Position numbers and translations under genes: made by a program. Below are positions 1 to 6,543 of a stretch of 14,987 nt of DNA, in pieces; position 1 is the first letter of the stretch, and each line of letters opens with the position of its first letter. The notes beneath the pieces are model-generated. The model had not been told where the DNA came from, did not search any database, and saw only the letters and a program-made list of their open reading frames with translations. Source of the DNA: Thiosocius sp963719025 (GTDB lineage Bacteria > Pseudomonadota > Gammaproteobacteria > Chromatiales > Chromatiaceae); NCBI GenBank assembly GCA_963719025.1, contig CAVRBK010000070.1:1-14987 (forward strand), in the 5' to 3' direction.

Positions 1-498
1 CTGCCAGGGGCCAAACGGGCCAACTGCCGAAATTTTGAAATCAATATCAGTTTTCAGGTACAGGTATCGACCACCCGCCAGCAGATCCAGCCGGGTGCTG
101 TCGGTTTCCTTGATTGCATAGCTCCCAGCCGCGGTGACGATCCACGACTTGAGATCGACATCGAGTTTGGCCGTGACCGGCCGGCGTATGAGGTTGGCAG
201 TGCTGCTGTCACTGGCCGACACGTCCAGGTAGATGACGTCGGCCAGCATGCCCCATTTTCCCTTGCGCGCCTGCAGCGACCCCATGAAGGCCATATCGAG
301 GTTGTCGATCAGGTCGTTGAACGAGATGTCGATGTCGTCGCCGGCCGCAGAGGTGCCGCCAATGCCGGCGCCCCACAGATAGACCGCACTATCGAACTGC
401 CAGGAGTCACCATCTGGTTCACCGGCGGCCTGCGCCAACGACAGCGTCAGAGTGAGCATCCCGGCAACCAGGCCCCTATAGAAAAACGACTGAAACAT
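1..498 (-). CDS. Outer-membrane beta-barrel protein, partial (3' end outside window)
   Basis: The minus-strand frame opens at ATG 498 and stays open to base 1, giving the first 166 residues; the C-terminus lies outside the window. A purine-rich GAGAGGTG lies about 8 bases upstream of the start. Residues 1-25 form a Sec signal peptide (hydrophobic core, then AQAA). The mature part begins with WQFDSAVYLWGAGIGG and shows alternating polar/hydrophobic strands with aromatic residues and Asp-rich turns, as in porin-like outer-membrane barrels. The segment FMGSLQARKGKWGMLADVIY is typical of the uncharacterised porin-family proteins often found in gammaproteobacteria. An ATG at 505 is out of frame and stops quickly. 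Substrate and partner are unknown. It lies 141 bp downstream of the glycine-zipper gene on the same strand. Confidence 0.75.
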   Translation of the reverse strand, partial: MFQSFFYRGLVAGMLTLTLSLAQAAGEPDGDSWQFDSAVYLWGAGIGGTSAAGDDIDISFNDLIDNLDMAFMGSLQARKGKWGMLADVIYLDVSASDSSTANLIRRPVTAKLDVDLKSWIVTAAGSYAIKETDSTRLDLLAGGRYLYLKTDIDFKISAVGPFGPWQ

Positions 499-639
499 TC
501 GGCATCACCTCTCTCTGCCCCATGGTGGGTGCGTTAAAACAACCTTTCGTGAAGGCGTACATGTTGCCTGAAAACGGTCGAGGGCAGCAGGTACACCGCG
601 GATATGCAACAGCGACAAGAGATACCCGCTGTTATCCCG

Positions 640-990
640 TCAGCGGTTGCGTCTGATCCCACCCATCAGCATGCTGCCGACGGCGCCCGCGGCGGCACCC
701 TTGCCGGCATCGCCGGCTATGCCACCGATAATCGCGCCCTTGGCCGCGCCACTCACCAGGTCTCTGCCGGCTGAAGTGCCTTTGCCAGGCTCCCTGGTCA
801 TGCCGCCAAACAGCGCGCCGCCAACGGCACCCGCGGCGGCACCTTTGCCTGCATCACCGGCGATAGCACCGATGACCGCGCCCTTCGCCGCGCCCGTTAC
901 GGTGTCTTCCACCAGTTCCCGTGCATTATTCGCAGCCGGCAGCAGGCAGACGACCGAAAGTAATCCAATGATTCCCGCTTTACACCTCAT
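640..990 (-). CDS. Exported glycine-zipper protein with a duplicated unit
   Basis: This is a 116-residue protein with ATG at 990 and a good GGAGAAG ribosome site just upstream. Residues 1-24 resemble a signal peptide. The rest is two near-identical glycine-zipper units, residues 31-64 and 79-112, each with the pattern TGAAKGA(V/I)IG then IAGDAGKGAAAGAVG, separated by a charged linker. Glycine-zipper segments of this kind (GxxxG/AxxxG) occur in small outer-membrane-associated proteins such as the YMGG/OmpA-like glycine-zipper and 17-kDa antigen groups, where they support helix packing in membranes. Cys15 is not in a convincing lipobox, so lipidation is unlikely. The gene lies 66 bp downstream of the four-cysteine protein gene and may be the end of that operon. 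Function unknown. Confidence 0.8.
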   Translation of the reverse strand: MRCKAGIIGLLSVVCLLPAANNARELVEDTVTGAAKGAVIGAIAGDAGKGAAAGAVGGALFGGMTREPGKGTSAGRDLVSGAAKGAIIGGIAGDAGKGAAAGAVGSMLMGGIRRNR

Positions 991-1056
991 AGCTCTTCTC
1001 CGGATTCGATGAACATGACTGCGCTGGTAACAATTCCCACGTGAGAATGGGAGATG

Positions 1057-1467
1057 TCACTGCGCAAGGCAGGATCCAAAAAGTATGTAGGCGACACCGT
1101 TACTGCTTGCCACGGTACCGGTGAAGTCTCCGGTCACCCGGTCCAGGGTGGCACTCCAGCCTTGTCCGAATTCGCCGCCCAGCAGCACCAGGGCGTTGCC
1201 CTCCGTACGCGTGTTCAGGATCGCCGAAGTGCGCCGGTCGTCACCCTCCCTCGCCGTTTCGATCAGGTTGTTCTCGGTGTCGATCCTGACAAATACCGGC
1301 AGATTGACGGCATTGGCCGGACCGCGAACACAATCGGACAGGTCGCAGGTCAGGGTGCTGGTAATGGCGCACAGCGTCTTGCCTGATCCACTGCCTTCTG
1401 CCGCTGCGATCCCCGTGGCTGCCAGGGCGGCCAGTGCAATCGCGCTCACGCTTTTCAAATTTTTCAT
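1057..1467 (-). CDS. Secreted four-cysteine protein, copy A
   Basis: A 136-residue protein starting at ATG 1467. Residues 1-23 are a clear signal peptide (Ala-rich core, GIAAA). The mature protein has four cysteines, C33, C41, C46 and C133, which could form two disulfides. It is paralogous to the product at 9012-9437: both share GSG(K/N)xxCA, a CX7CX4-5C cluster, a VxGxA segment, LP(V/E)F then an acidic turn, LVL(L/Q)G, GW as the only Trp-containing motif, a TG/SG hairpin, and a closing FG(S/T)C. I recognise no named domain. The start lies 9 bp after the stop of the small protein gene at 1477-1791, with the AGGG of the ribosome site overlapping that stop codon, so it is probably co-transcribed with the DUF2092 gene. 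Confidence 0.8.
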   Translation of the reverse strand: MKNLKSVSAIALAALAATGIAAAEGSGSGKTLCAITSTLTCDLSDCVRGPANAVNLPVFVRIDTENNLIETAREGDDRRTSAILNTRTEGNALVLLGGEFGQGWSATLDRVTGDFTGTVASSNGVAYILFGSCLAQ

Positions 1468-1476
1468 ATCACAACC

Positions 1477-1791
1477 CTAGTTGACGTTGACGATGATGTA
1501 TTGGGCACCCGAGGCCTGGTAATAGGTACCGCCGCACTGATGCAGCGAGACCCCTTCGACGATGACCGTCTGGCAACCGGCCGGCAGTACCGCCACATAG
1601 GCCGCGGTCCGGGCAATGGTGCGCCGTGTCGTGCGGCGCGCGACCCCCGCTACGCTGACCGGCGTCAGGGGCCGGCCGATGCGTGCTTCGGCGGATTGAA
1701 TGAATACCCCGGGGTTGAGAGAAACCTCCAGCACCACCGCGGCAACGAGGGCGGCGGCGGCAAAAATGCCCTTTTGCATGAAATCGTTCAC
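1477..1791 (-). CDS. Small exported protein with LPAGC motif, GTG start
   Basis: A 104-residue protein. The start is GTG at 1791, overlapping the TGA of the upstream DUF2092 gene as GTGA; a strong GGGGGAGAG ribosome site sits 5 bases upstream. An ATG four codons in (1779) has no well-placed ribosome site. Residues 1-36 form a signal sequence ending SAEA. The mature part has a basic stretch (RRTTRRTIAR, about 52-61) and then the block VAVLPAGCQTVIVEGV followed by CGGTYYQ and a hydrophobic strand at the C-terminus, with cysteines at 73 and 86. I know similar short periplasmic proteins with the LPxGC/CGGxYY pattern as uncharacterised neighbours of DUF2092 genes, but cannot give a function. The overlap suggests translational coupling with the DUF2092 protein. 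Confidence 0.75.
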   Translation of the reverse strand: MNDFMQKGIFAAAALVAAVVLEVSLNPGVFIQSAEARIGRPLTPVSVAGVARRTTRRTIARTAAYVAVLPAGCQTVIVEGVSLHQCGGTYYQASGAQYIIVNVN

Positions 1792-2576
1792 TGTTTCTCT
1801 CCCCCTGCTGCAGTCGAAAACTCGCCCAGTTCATTGAACACCATCTCATCCAGGCGCACCGCACCGTCCGCCGGCGAGAAATCGAATTTCCCGGCGCTGA
1901 TCTGCGGGCTGGTGTTCCAGTCGCGCAGGCGCACCTCGTACTGCGGCGCGGCGGTGTGCCACTTGCTGGTGATAACATACTTCATCGGCAGCGGCTGTTC
2001 GCCGGTCCGGATCCAGATCTGCCAATCGACGTTGTCCTCACGGAACGCCAGGTGATGGCACTCGACACCCGCGATATATGTGGTGCCGAAATAGGAACTG
2101 CTGTCGACCCCCTCGGACAGCACTTTGTAGGGATCCGCGAACAGCAGGTCAGCGCCAGGGGCTGGTATACCGGTCTCCATTTCGTAAGCCAATATCGCAT
2201 CGTCGATGGTTCCCGCTACCGGGGTCTGTGCATAGACATTCAGATTCCGGCCATTCAGCGTCAGCGTCTCGCCGTCGAAAACCACATCGACATTCGCAAC
2301 CACGCCTCTGCGGTGGATATACAGCTTATTCGGCCGCTGTATCATCGCCTCGGCCGAAGCACTCAGCTGCAGTTTCTGACCGTCGCGCAGCACCACCTCG
2401 AGGTCGATATCTGCAGTCATGCTGAACGCCTTTGCGCTGCCCAGATAGTCAGACATCGATTTGAGTATGCGATCGGCCTCCGGATCGATGTCTGCCGCAT
2501 GGGCAATGGGTATGGAGAGCGCGCCGACAAACGCCGAGATGACGATCGCACGACTTCTGCCTCTCTTTCTATTCAT
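1788..2576 (-). CDS. DUF2092-family periplasmic protein (LolA-like fold)
   Basis: The product is 262 residues from ATG 2576, preceded by GAGGA at suitable spacing; the open frame continues up to 2774 but that extension runs into repeat DNA and has no signal peptide. Residues 1-27 are a signal peptide ending IAHA. The mature protein begins with DPEADRILKSMSDYLGSAKA, then beta-strand-rich sequence with MIQRPNKLYIHRRG (about 85-98) and FDGETLTLNGRNLNVYA (about 106-122). Together these match DUF2092, a family related in fold to the lipoprotein carriers LolA/LolB. By analogy it may bind a hydrophobic ligand in the periplasm, which is inference. It is the first gene of a compact unit continuing with the LPAGC protein (GTGA overlap) and the four-cysteine protein. 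Confidence 0.8.
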   Translation of the reverse strand: MNRKRGRSRAIVISAFVGALSIPIAHAADIDPEADRILKSMSDYLGSAKAFSMTADIDLEVVLRDGQKLQLSASAEAMIQRPNKLYIHRRGVVANVDVVFDGETLTLNGRNLNVYAQTPVAGTIDDAILAYEMETGIPAPGADLLFADPYKVLSEGVDSSSYFGTTYIAGVECHHLAFREDNVDWQIWIRTGEQPLPMKYVITSKWHTAAPQYEVRLRDWNTSPQISAGKFDFSPADGAVRLDEMVFNELGEFSTAAGGEKQ

Positions 2577-2770
2577 TTCCGTATCCTCTCGCAGCTGGCT
2601 GGCTCCGAACCGCCGGAACCCATGGGGTCGCACGATGAGCTGCAACCGTTGCAGTCCCCAGGCGGAACCCTTCATCGGGGGCATTGAGTGCAGATTAGCG
2701 CTGATGGCGGCGTAAAACTGGCCATAACACGCCACTGGAGCTGATCGGGTTTTCGTAATCTGGGCCGGCG
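2577..2770. other. Upstream region of the DUF2092 operon, with repeat copy at its far end
   Basis: This stretch between the DUF2092 start and the DUF3313-like stump should carry the promoter of the 2576-1057 operon. I see no convincing sigma-70 pair. Bases 2696-2770 are one copy of the ~75-bp direct repeat, so the operon's leader begins just inside the boundary of the repeat-bounded MipA block. Confidence 0.4.
2696..2770. repeat. Direct repeat copy 1 (~75 bp)
   Basis: The 75 bases match 4160-4235 in the same orientation with about 8 mismatches and one gap by hand alignment. The best core is a stretch of about 41 bases containing CACGCCACTGGAGCTGAT and GGGTTTTCGTAATCTGGGCC, with one difference. 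The repeat stops exactly where the TGA of the DUF3313-like stump (2771-2773) begins. On the minus strand both copies keep one frame open with the shared peptide DYENPISSSGV and stop at the same place, but I do not recognise it as a protein. It may be a dispersed intergenic repeat or a remnant left by a rearrangement. Confidence 0.8.
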
Positions 2771-2937
2771 TCACTTCGCCGGCTGCATGCGCACCTTGAA
2801 GCGCTCGGCGTAATACTCAAGTGTCTTGTTGATCGAATCCCAGGAGAGCTCCCCGGCGTCCGCCAGTTTGGGCGATTTGTCGACCAGTACGAAGACCCGC
2901 TCATTGCTCACCGGATCAAAGCTTTCGATAAGGCCTG
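2771..2937 (-). pseudogene. 3' stump of a DUF3313-like lipoprotein gene
   Basis: About 55 codons remain open in a frame overlapping the end of the MipA gene: GLIESFDPVSNERVFVLVDK, then SWDSINKTLEYYAERFKVRM and a TGA at 2771. The layout (acidic residue, 'DSxTGE'-like strand, VVDK, then a C-terminal helix of the type W..I...L.YYAERF..R) resembles the C-terminal end of DUF3313 periplasmic lipoproteins. There is no start codon with a ribosome site and no N-terminal part; upstream sequence belongs to the MipA/OmpV gene, whose TAA is at 2938. It is therefore best read as a gene truncated by a recombination or insertion that placed MipA next to it. The family assignment is from memory of the motif and moderate at best. 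Confidence 0.5.
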
Positions 2938-3774
2938 TTACCAGGTATAACCCAGCGCCGCACCAAAGAGCCATTGGCCTGAGTCGCCTCGTTCATCAAC
3001 GATCGGACTGTCTTTAACATCACCCATCAATGACTCGTAGCGCGCACCAGCAGCAATAGACCAGGATTTGCTTAATGGCATGACTCCGCCGACCATGAAG
3101 CGCGCTGAATTGATACCACCATCGGCGTTGTAGGCTGAACCACCCAGGCTGGGGAAGAGCGCAATATTAGTGCCACGCACACCATAGTAGGTATCGTTGT
3201 AGTCTGAACTGGCAAAACTGAAACCACCGCTGATATTCATCAACACAGGGCCAGCCGGAAACCAGTATTTGGCCATCGCTGTGCCGTAAATTCCATCGTT
3301 GGTACCACCGACATCCGCAACCAGATCCGCACTGAATACCCAGCGTTTCAATGGATTGTCGGCATCCTTTATCGTGTAGGCGACAAAACCACCGAGCATC
3401 GCGGTGTCGTCAATTTCTTCCATGTTTCTTACAACTTTGTCATCAACATCCTTATCTCTTCCAAATCGGTAGAACAGCTCTGGACCAACCTGCCAATGCT
3501 CGTCATCCAGAAGATTCAGCGTAATTTGTGGACCAAGCAACTGCATATAACGGTTGCCGGAAAAATAGTAACGTCCCATTGGTGCCGCTGCGGTCTCGTA
3601 ATCATCGGAACCGGAGTAGTCTGGTGCCTGCCCCACGGCAAGGCCGACCATGTTAATCTGCTCTGGTAACTCAAAAAAACTGCCGCCGGCGGCCACTGAA
3701 TATCCCGGTGCGCAGGCTAGTGAAACGAGTACTGGTAATATTTTCATCGTCAGTTTGCGTTGCAAGGGGTTCAT
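2938..3774 (-). CDS. MipA/OmpV family outer-membrane protein
   Basis: The 278-residue product starts at ATG 3774 with AGGAG six bases upstream; an internal ATG at 3747 has no ribosome site. The signal peptide spans residues 1-29 (core ILPVLVSLA, end SVAA). Family marks are GLAVGQAPDYSGSDDYE near the mature N-terminus, GRYYFSGNRYMQLLGPQ, a LLDDEHWQVGPELFYRFGRD strand pair, and a terminal strand LFGAALGYTW ending in the aromatic residue typical of outer-membrane barrels. MipA was described as a scaffold between murein synthase and hydrolase in E. coli; OmpV relatives are adhesin- or porin-like, so the specific role here is open. The gene is visibly AT-richer than its neighbours and sits inside a repeat-bounded block with a MITE-like element upstream, suggesting it was acquired. 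Confidence 0.88.
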   Translation of the reverse strand: MNPLQRKLTMKILPVLVSLACAPGYSVAAGGSFFELPEQINMVGLAVGQAPDYSGSDDYETAAAPMGRYYFSGNRYMQLLGPQITLNLLDDEHWQVGPELFYRFGRDKDVDDKVVRNMEEIDDTAMLGGFVAYTIKDADNPLKRWVFSADLVADVGGTNDGIYGTAMAKYWFPAGPVLMNISGGFSFASSDYNDTYYGVRGTNIALFPSLGGSAYNADGGINSARFMVGGVMPLSKSWSIAAGARYESLMGDVKDSPIVDERGDSGQWLFGAALGYTW

Positions 3775-3927
3775 TTACTGCTCCTGTTGAGTCGTTTCAA
3801 TCAAAAAAATAATCTTATTAAGAGTACAGGTCGCATAAACGCCCTTTTCCCTTGTCCTTCGAGTTCCTGCGTCGAAGGTATTCCAAATTACTCTAGTGTA
3901 CCTCGTCACCAATACTGTAACGTTCAG

Positions 3928-4024
3928 CGAGCCGGGAAGCGGTTAGCCGCCAGGCATGTCTCGCAGGGAATGGCCCATCCCTTTCCAAGAGACATAACGC
4001 CGCGGATGACCGCTTCCCGGCTCG
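3928..4024. repeat. Internal hairpin A of the MITE-like element
   Basis: The arms 3928-3943 (CGAGCCGGGAAGCGGT) and 4009-4024 are perfect 16-base complements. The loop between them is itself partly paired: ATGTCTC at 3956-3962 with GAGACAT at 3989-3995, and AGGGA at 3965-3969 with TCCCT at 3978-3982. The whole segment would form one long imperfect hairpin. Confidence 0.8.
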
Positions 4025-4032
4025 CCCGAAGG

Positions 4033-4128
4033 GAGCGCGCCTATGCTGCCAGTGCTGCGTTGCGCTCCTTGTGAAGGGCCTGCCATTAACTGCGGATCGC
4101 GCCTTACTCTGGCAGCATAGGCACGCTC
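4033..4128. repeat. Internal hairpin B of the MITE-like element
   Basis: The arms 4033-4051 (GAGCGCGCCTATGCTGCCA) and 4110-4128 pair over 19 bases with one mismatch. A small CCTT-GTG-AAGG hairpin (4067-4077) sits in the loop. With hairpin A and the terminal arms this completes a three-armed structure with only 8 unpaired bases (4025-4032) at the junction. Confidence 0.8.
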
Positions 4129-4159
4129 TGAATGTCACAGTATTGGTGACGAGGTACAC

Positions 4160-4235
4160 TAGCGCTGACGTCGGCGCGAAACTGGACTAAACACGCCACT
4201 GGAGCTGATTGGGTTTTCGTAATCTGGGCCCGGCG
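4160..4235. repeat. Direct repeat copy 2 (~75 bp)
   Basis: Same orientation and about 88 % identical by hand alignment to 2696-2770. Its first bases (TAGCGCTGA) coincide with the right-hand TA of the MITE-like element, so that element inserted at the very edge of the repeat or the repeat begins at the insertion site. The two copies bracket the MipA gene and the DUF3313-like stump. Confidence 0.8.
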
Positions 4236-4344
4236 CCTTTGGTGATCCACAAGCCAGACGTCGTATCAACGGAACAGCCACTGAATGTGATCTGCTTTTT
4301 TGTACCTCCGACGCCCATTCTCTTGACCCCGCTATGCCTTTTTC

Positions 4345-6543
4345 TTATTGCTTGCCTTCCTGCAACACCGTTTCGCAAGGATTGCTGAACGCAGTCAGGC
4401 GAGTGAACAGCGCCTCGAAGACCAGGCTGAGCCCTCCGGTCGCCACGGCGGCCCCGCCGTGCGTGACGACCCCGCCGACGTTCACATCCACCTTGGGCTG
4501 TGCCAGTGTCCCGGTAAGGCGGATAAAATTGTCCGCCAACCCGATGATGCTGATCCCCAGGCCTTTGCGTTGCGCCGTCTTGAACCGAAGATCGATCTCG
4601 CCGCTCGTCAGGTTGACGGTTCCCGCGCCGACGACATTGACACTATCGGTACGCAGGGCGAGTCCATTGGTGCTGGTGCCGATGCCGTCGGCGACATCGA
4701 GATGCAGGACCGCACATTCGAGTTGAGAAGCGGTTCTCACCTGCTGCTCTTTGCTGATGGCATTCAGCAGGGTCAGCAGCACACTGCCCAGCGGGAGATG
4801 TCGGGCAATCTCGTTGCTGAGCTGCCCGGCGCCGACCACTAGATTCACATGACCAGTTGCAGAAGCGATCGCCGAGGCCAGCGATTTTCCGCTGCCGACC
4901 AGATTGACATCGACCGATGCAGTCTGCTTTGGGGCCGCCCCATCGGCACCCTTTGCATCCATCAGCAGACCAAGGTCCAGCTCGCCCTTGTTCTGCAGGG
5001 TCAACCGCCACGCCGACCCTGCAGGCTCGAGATCAATAAGGGTGTCCAGCTTTTCTGCCTCGTCCTCCACCACCAGTTGCAGATGCCCGTGATCCAGTGT
5101 TGCCTTCAGCCTCAGCCCATCGTATTGGACCTGATCCGAGCTCAGGTGTGCAATCTCGAGTCGAACGATCGCGTCCCATTGCGCCAGCGCGCCGGGGAAC
5201 AGCTCCCAGCTCAGCAATACCCCGACGTCATCGACGTCACCTGAATCCGCTTCAGTGCCCGCGAGGAACGGCTTGAGGTCGATGGTTTTTGCCTTCAGCC
5301 TGGCCTCGATCCGCTCCCCCTCGGCAAGGGGAAGATGCAACTCGCCTGTGATCTCACTGCCTGCGATCGTGGCGGCAATATCCTTCAGCGTAAGATGATG
5401 TTCGCTCCCTTGCAGGCGGGTAGAGAGACTGAATGGCTTGTGCTCAATTTGGCCACGCAACTTCAGCCCGACGCTCTTCCATCTCTTGTCGTGCGACAAC
5501 AGCCCGGCGAGCCTGCCGCCGTGCAACTCCAACTGGAACGACTGCTCCCGGAACTGCACGCGGCTATGCAGCGACACCGGCTTGCCGGGCAGCAGGGAGA
5601 TGGTTGTCTCCGTAAAGCCGATATTCGTCGCATCTCCGCCCTTTTTCGCCGGCAATGTAACGCGCAGCGATCCGATATCGAGTTTGCCGCTCAGGTTGCG
5701 GATCAGCGACTCCATGCTGCTGCCGGTCGTCTTGAATTGCCCCGAGACGCGTTGCAGTGGACCGACGCCTGCCGAGCCCGGCAGCGCAGCCAGCAGCGCG
5801 GGCGGTAGATCGACCCGATCACCCCGCACGGTCAAAGCCACCTCCAGGGCATCGCTCTGCGCTGCCGCCCGGCCGCTGAAATCGACAGTCATTTCTGCGC
5901 TGGACAGCCGCCCCTTGAATGTTCGGGCCGCTTGACTGCCTGCGGTGTCCGCACGGGCTTCGGCTGAAATCGCAATCGGAACATCATGGAAGTTGAACTC
6001 GGCCGTCACCGAGGCCTGAGCGCCGCCCAGTCCGAGCAGCGCGAGATGCTTGACTGCCAGTTGGCGTTCTTCAGCGCCCGCCTGTCGATAGCGCAAGCGC
6101 GAATTCTCCAACACCAGGCGATCGATCCGCGGTCCTGCAGAAGCGGATGCCTCACCACCGAAGTCCCAGTTTCGCCTGCCGTCCGCTGCGGTCGCGAGGA
6201 GCACATCGGCATTCTGCAGCACTACCTCTGCAATACCGAGGTGACCCTGCAACAGAGACGCGATATCGAGTTGCAGATAAGCCAGTTGCGCGCGCGCAAA
6301 ATCCTCACCGCCGGCCCACGCCGGGTTGCCAACCCGCAGACCCTGTAACGAGATACTGGGCTTCATCGACCAGCGCAGCGAAATGCCGTCGTCGATGCGC
6401 ACATCTCTACCCAATGCCTGACTGGCCGCCGATTCCACCAGCGCCTTATTCCGGTCAAGGTAGAAGACCAACCCCGCCATGCCGAGCAGGGCAACCAGGA
6501 CGAGAAGCCCGACACCCCAGATGATGCGCCTGCGTAGCTTCAT
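4345..6543 (-). CDS. AsmA family protein
   Basis: The product is 732 residues from ATG 6543, which overlaps the TGA of the upstream hydrolase gene as ATGA. The frame is open further upstream but the downstream ATG gives a proper membrane anchor. Residues 1-7 are basic (MKLRRRI), followed by one transmembrane helix to about residue 28, so the bulk is periplasmic. The N-terminal AsmA block shows ALGRDVRIDDGISLRWSMKP then LQGLRVGNPAW. The C-terminal third matches the AsmA-like C-terminal domain: SLASAIASATGHVNLVVGAG, LAL(R)TDSVNVVGAGTVNLTSGEI and a final IRLTGTLAQPKVDVN. AsmA-like proteins are relatives of the TamB/YhdP/VPS13 bridge-type lipid transporters and act in outer-membrane phospholipid homeostasis. 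Coupling to a lipase-like gene fits that theme. Confidence 0.88.
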   Translation of the reverse strand: MKLRRRIIWGVGLLVLVALLGMAGLVFYLDRNKALVESAASQALGRDVRIDDGISLRWSMKPSISLQGLRVGNPAWAGGEDFARAQLAYLQLDIASLLQGHLGIAEVVLQNADVLLATAADGRRNWDFGGEASASAGPRIDRLVLENSRLRYRQAGAEERQLAVKHLALLGLGGAQASVTAEFNFHDVPIAISAEARADTAGSQAARTFKGRLSSAEMTVDFSGRAAAQSDALEVALTVRGDRVDLPPALLAALPGSAGVGPLQRVSGQFKTTGSSMESLIRNLSGKLDIGSLRVTLPAKKGGDATNIGFTETTISLLPGKPVSLHSRVQFREQSFQLELHGGRLAGLLSHDKRWKSVGLKLRGQIEHKPFSLSTRLQGSEHHLTLKDIAATIAGSEITGELHLPLAEGERIEARLKAKTIDLKPFLAGTEADSGDVDDVGVLLSWELFPGALAQWDAIVRLEIAHLSSDQVQYDGLRLKATLDHGHLQLVVEDEAEKLDTLIDLEPAGSAWRLTLQNKGELDLGLLMDAKGADGAAPKQTASVDVNLVGSGKSLASAIASATGHVNLVVGAGQLSNEIARHLPLGSVLLTLLNAISKEQQVRTASQLECAVLHLDVADGIGTSTNGLALRTDSVNVVGAGTVNLTSGEIDLRFKTAQRKGLGISIIGLADNFIRLTGTLAQPKVDVNVGGVVTHGGAAVATGGLSLVFEALFTRLTAFSNPCETVLQEGKQ

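Larger units (their letters stand above)
3894..4161. mobile_element. MITE-like element with 32-bp TIRs, target CTAG/TA
   Basis: The arms 3896-3927 and 4128-4159 are inverted copies of each other, identical at 30 of 32 positions (GTGTACCTCGTCACCAATAC outermost). Both ends are flanked by CTAG (3893-3896 and 4159-4162), giving TA just outside each arm. A TA duplication within CTAG is the known target pattern of the IS630/Tc1/mariner group, so a non-autonomous element of that group is the most economical reading. It encodes no transposase. Two further long inverted repeats fill the interior (separate entries), each beginning exactly where a terminal arm ends. It separates the AsmA stop from the MipA start and could also act as a transcription barrier. 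No second copy is present in the window. Confidence 0.75.
3775..4344. other. 570-bp gene-free region upstream of MipA
   Basis: This gap holds, in order: an AT-rich leader of the MipA gene (3775-3893) with A/T runs that probably include its promoter, although no clear -35/-10 pair stands out; the MITE-like element 3894-4161; direct repeat copy 2 (4160-4235); and about 110 bases (4236-4344) after the AsmA stop. The short minus-strand frame through 4187-4378 has no convincing ribosome site or known domain. Confidence 0.6.

Noticed and set aside
1956..2687. 243-codon plus-strand open frame
   Set aside because: Antisense to the DUF2092 gene; no signal peptide, domain or ribosome site.
3894..4161. 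Riboswitch or other named structured RNA upstream of MipA
   Set aside because: The terminal inverted repeats with TA/CTAG flanks are better explained by a mobile element, and I recognise no known riboswitch core; a regulatory effect is still possible.
2696..4235. Integron gene cassette (attC sites) bounding MipA
   Set aside because: The repeats lack attC-like core sites (GTTRRRY/RYYYAAC) and the imperfect palindrome expected of attC.
4187..4378. 63-codon minus-strand frame between AsmA and the MITE-like element
   Set aside because: It starts inside the AsmA coding end, runs into the direct repeat and shows no known motif; kept only as repeat and spacer DNA.
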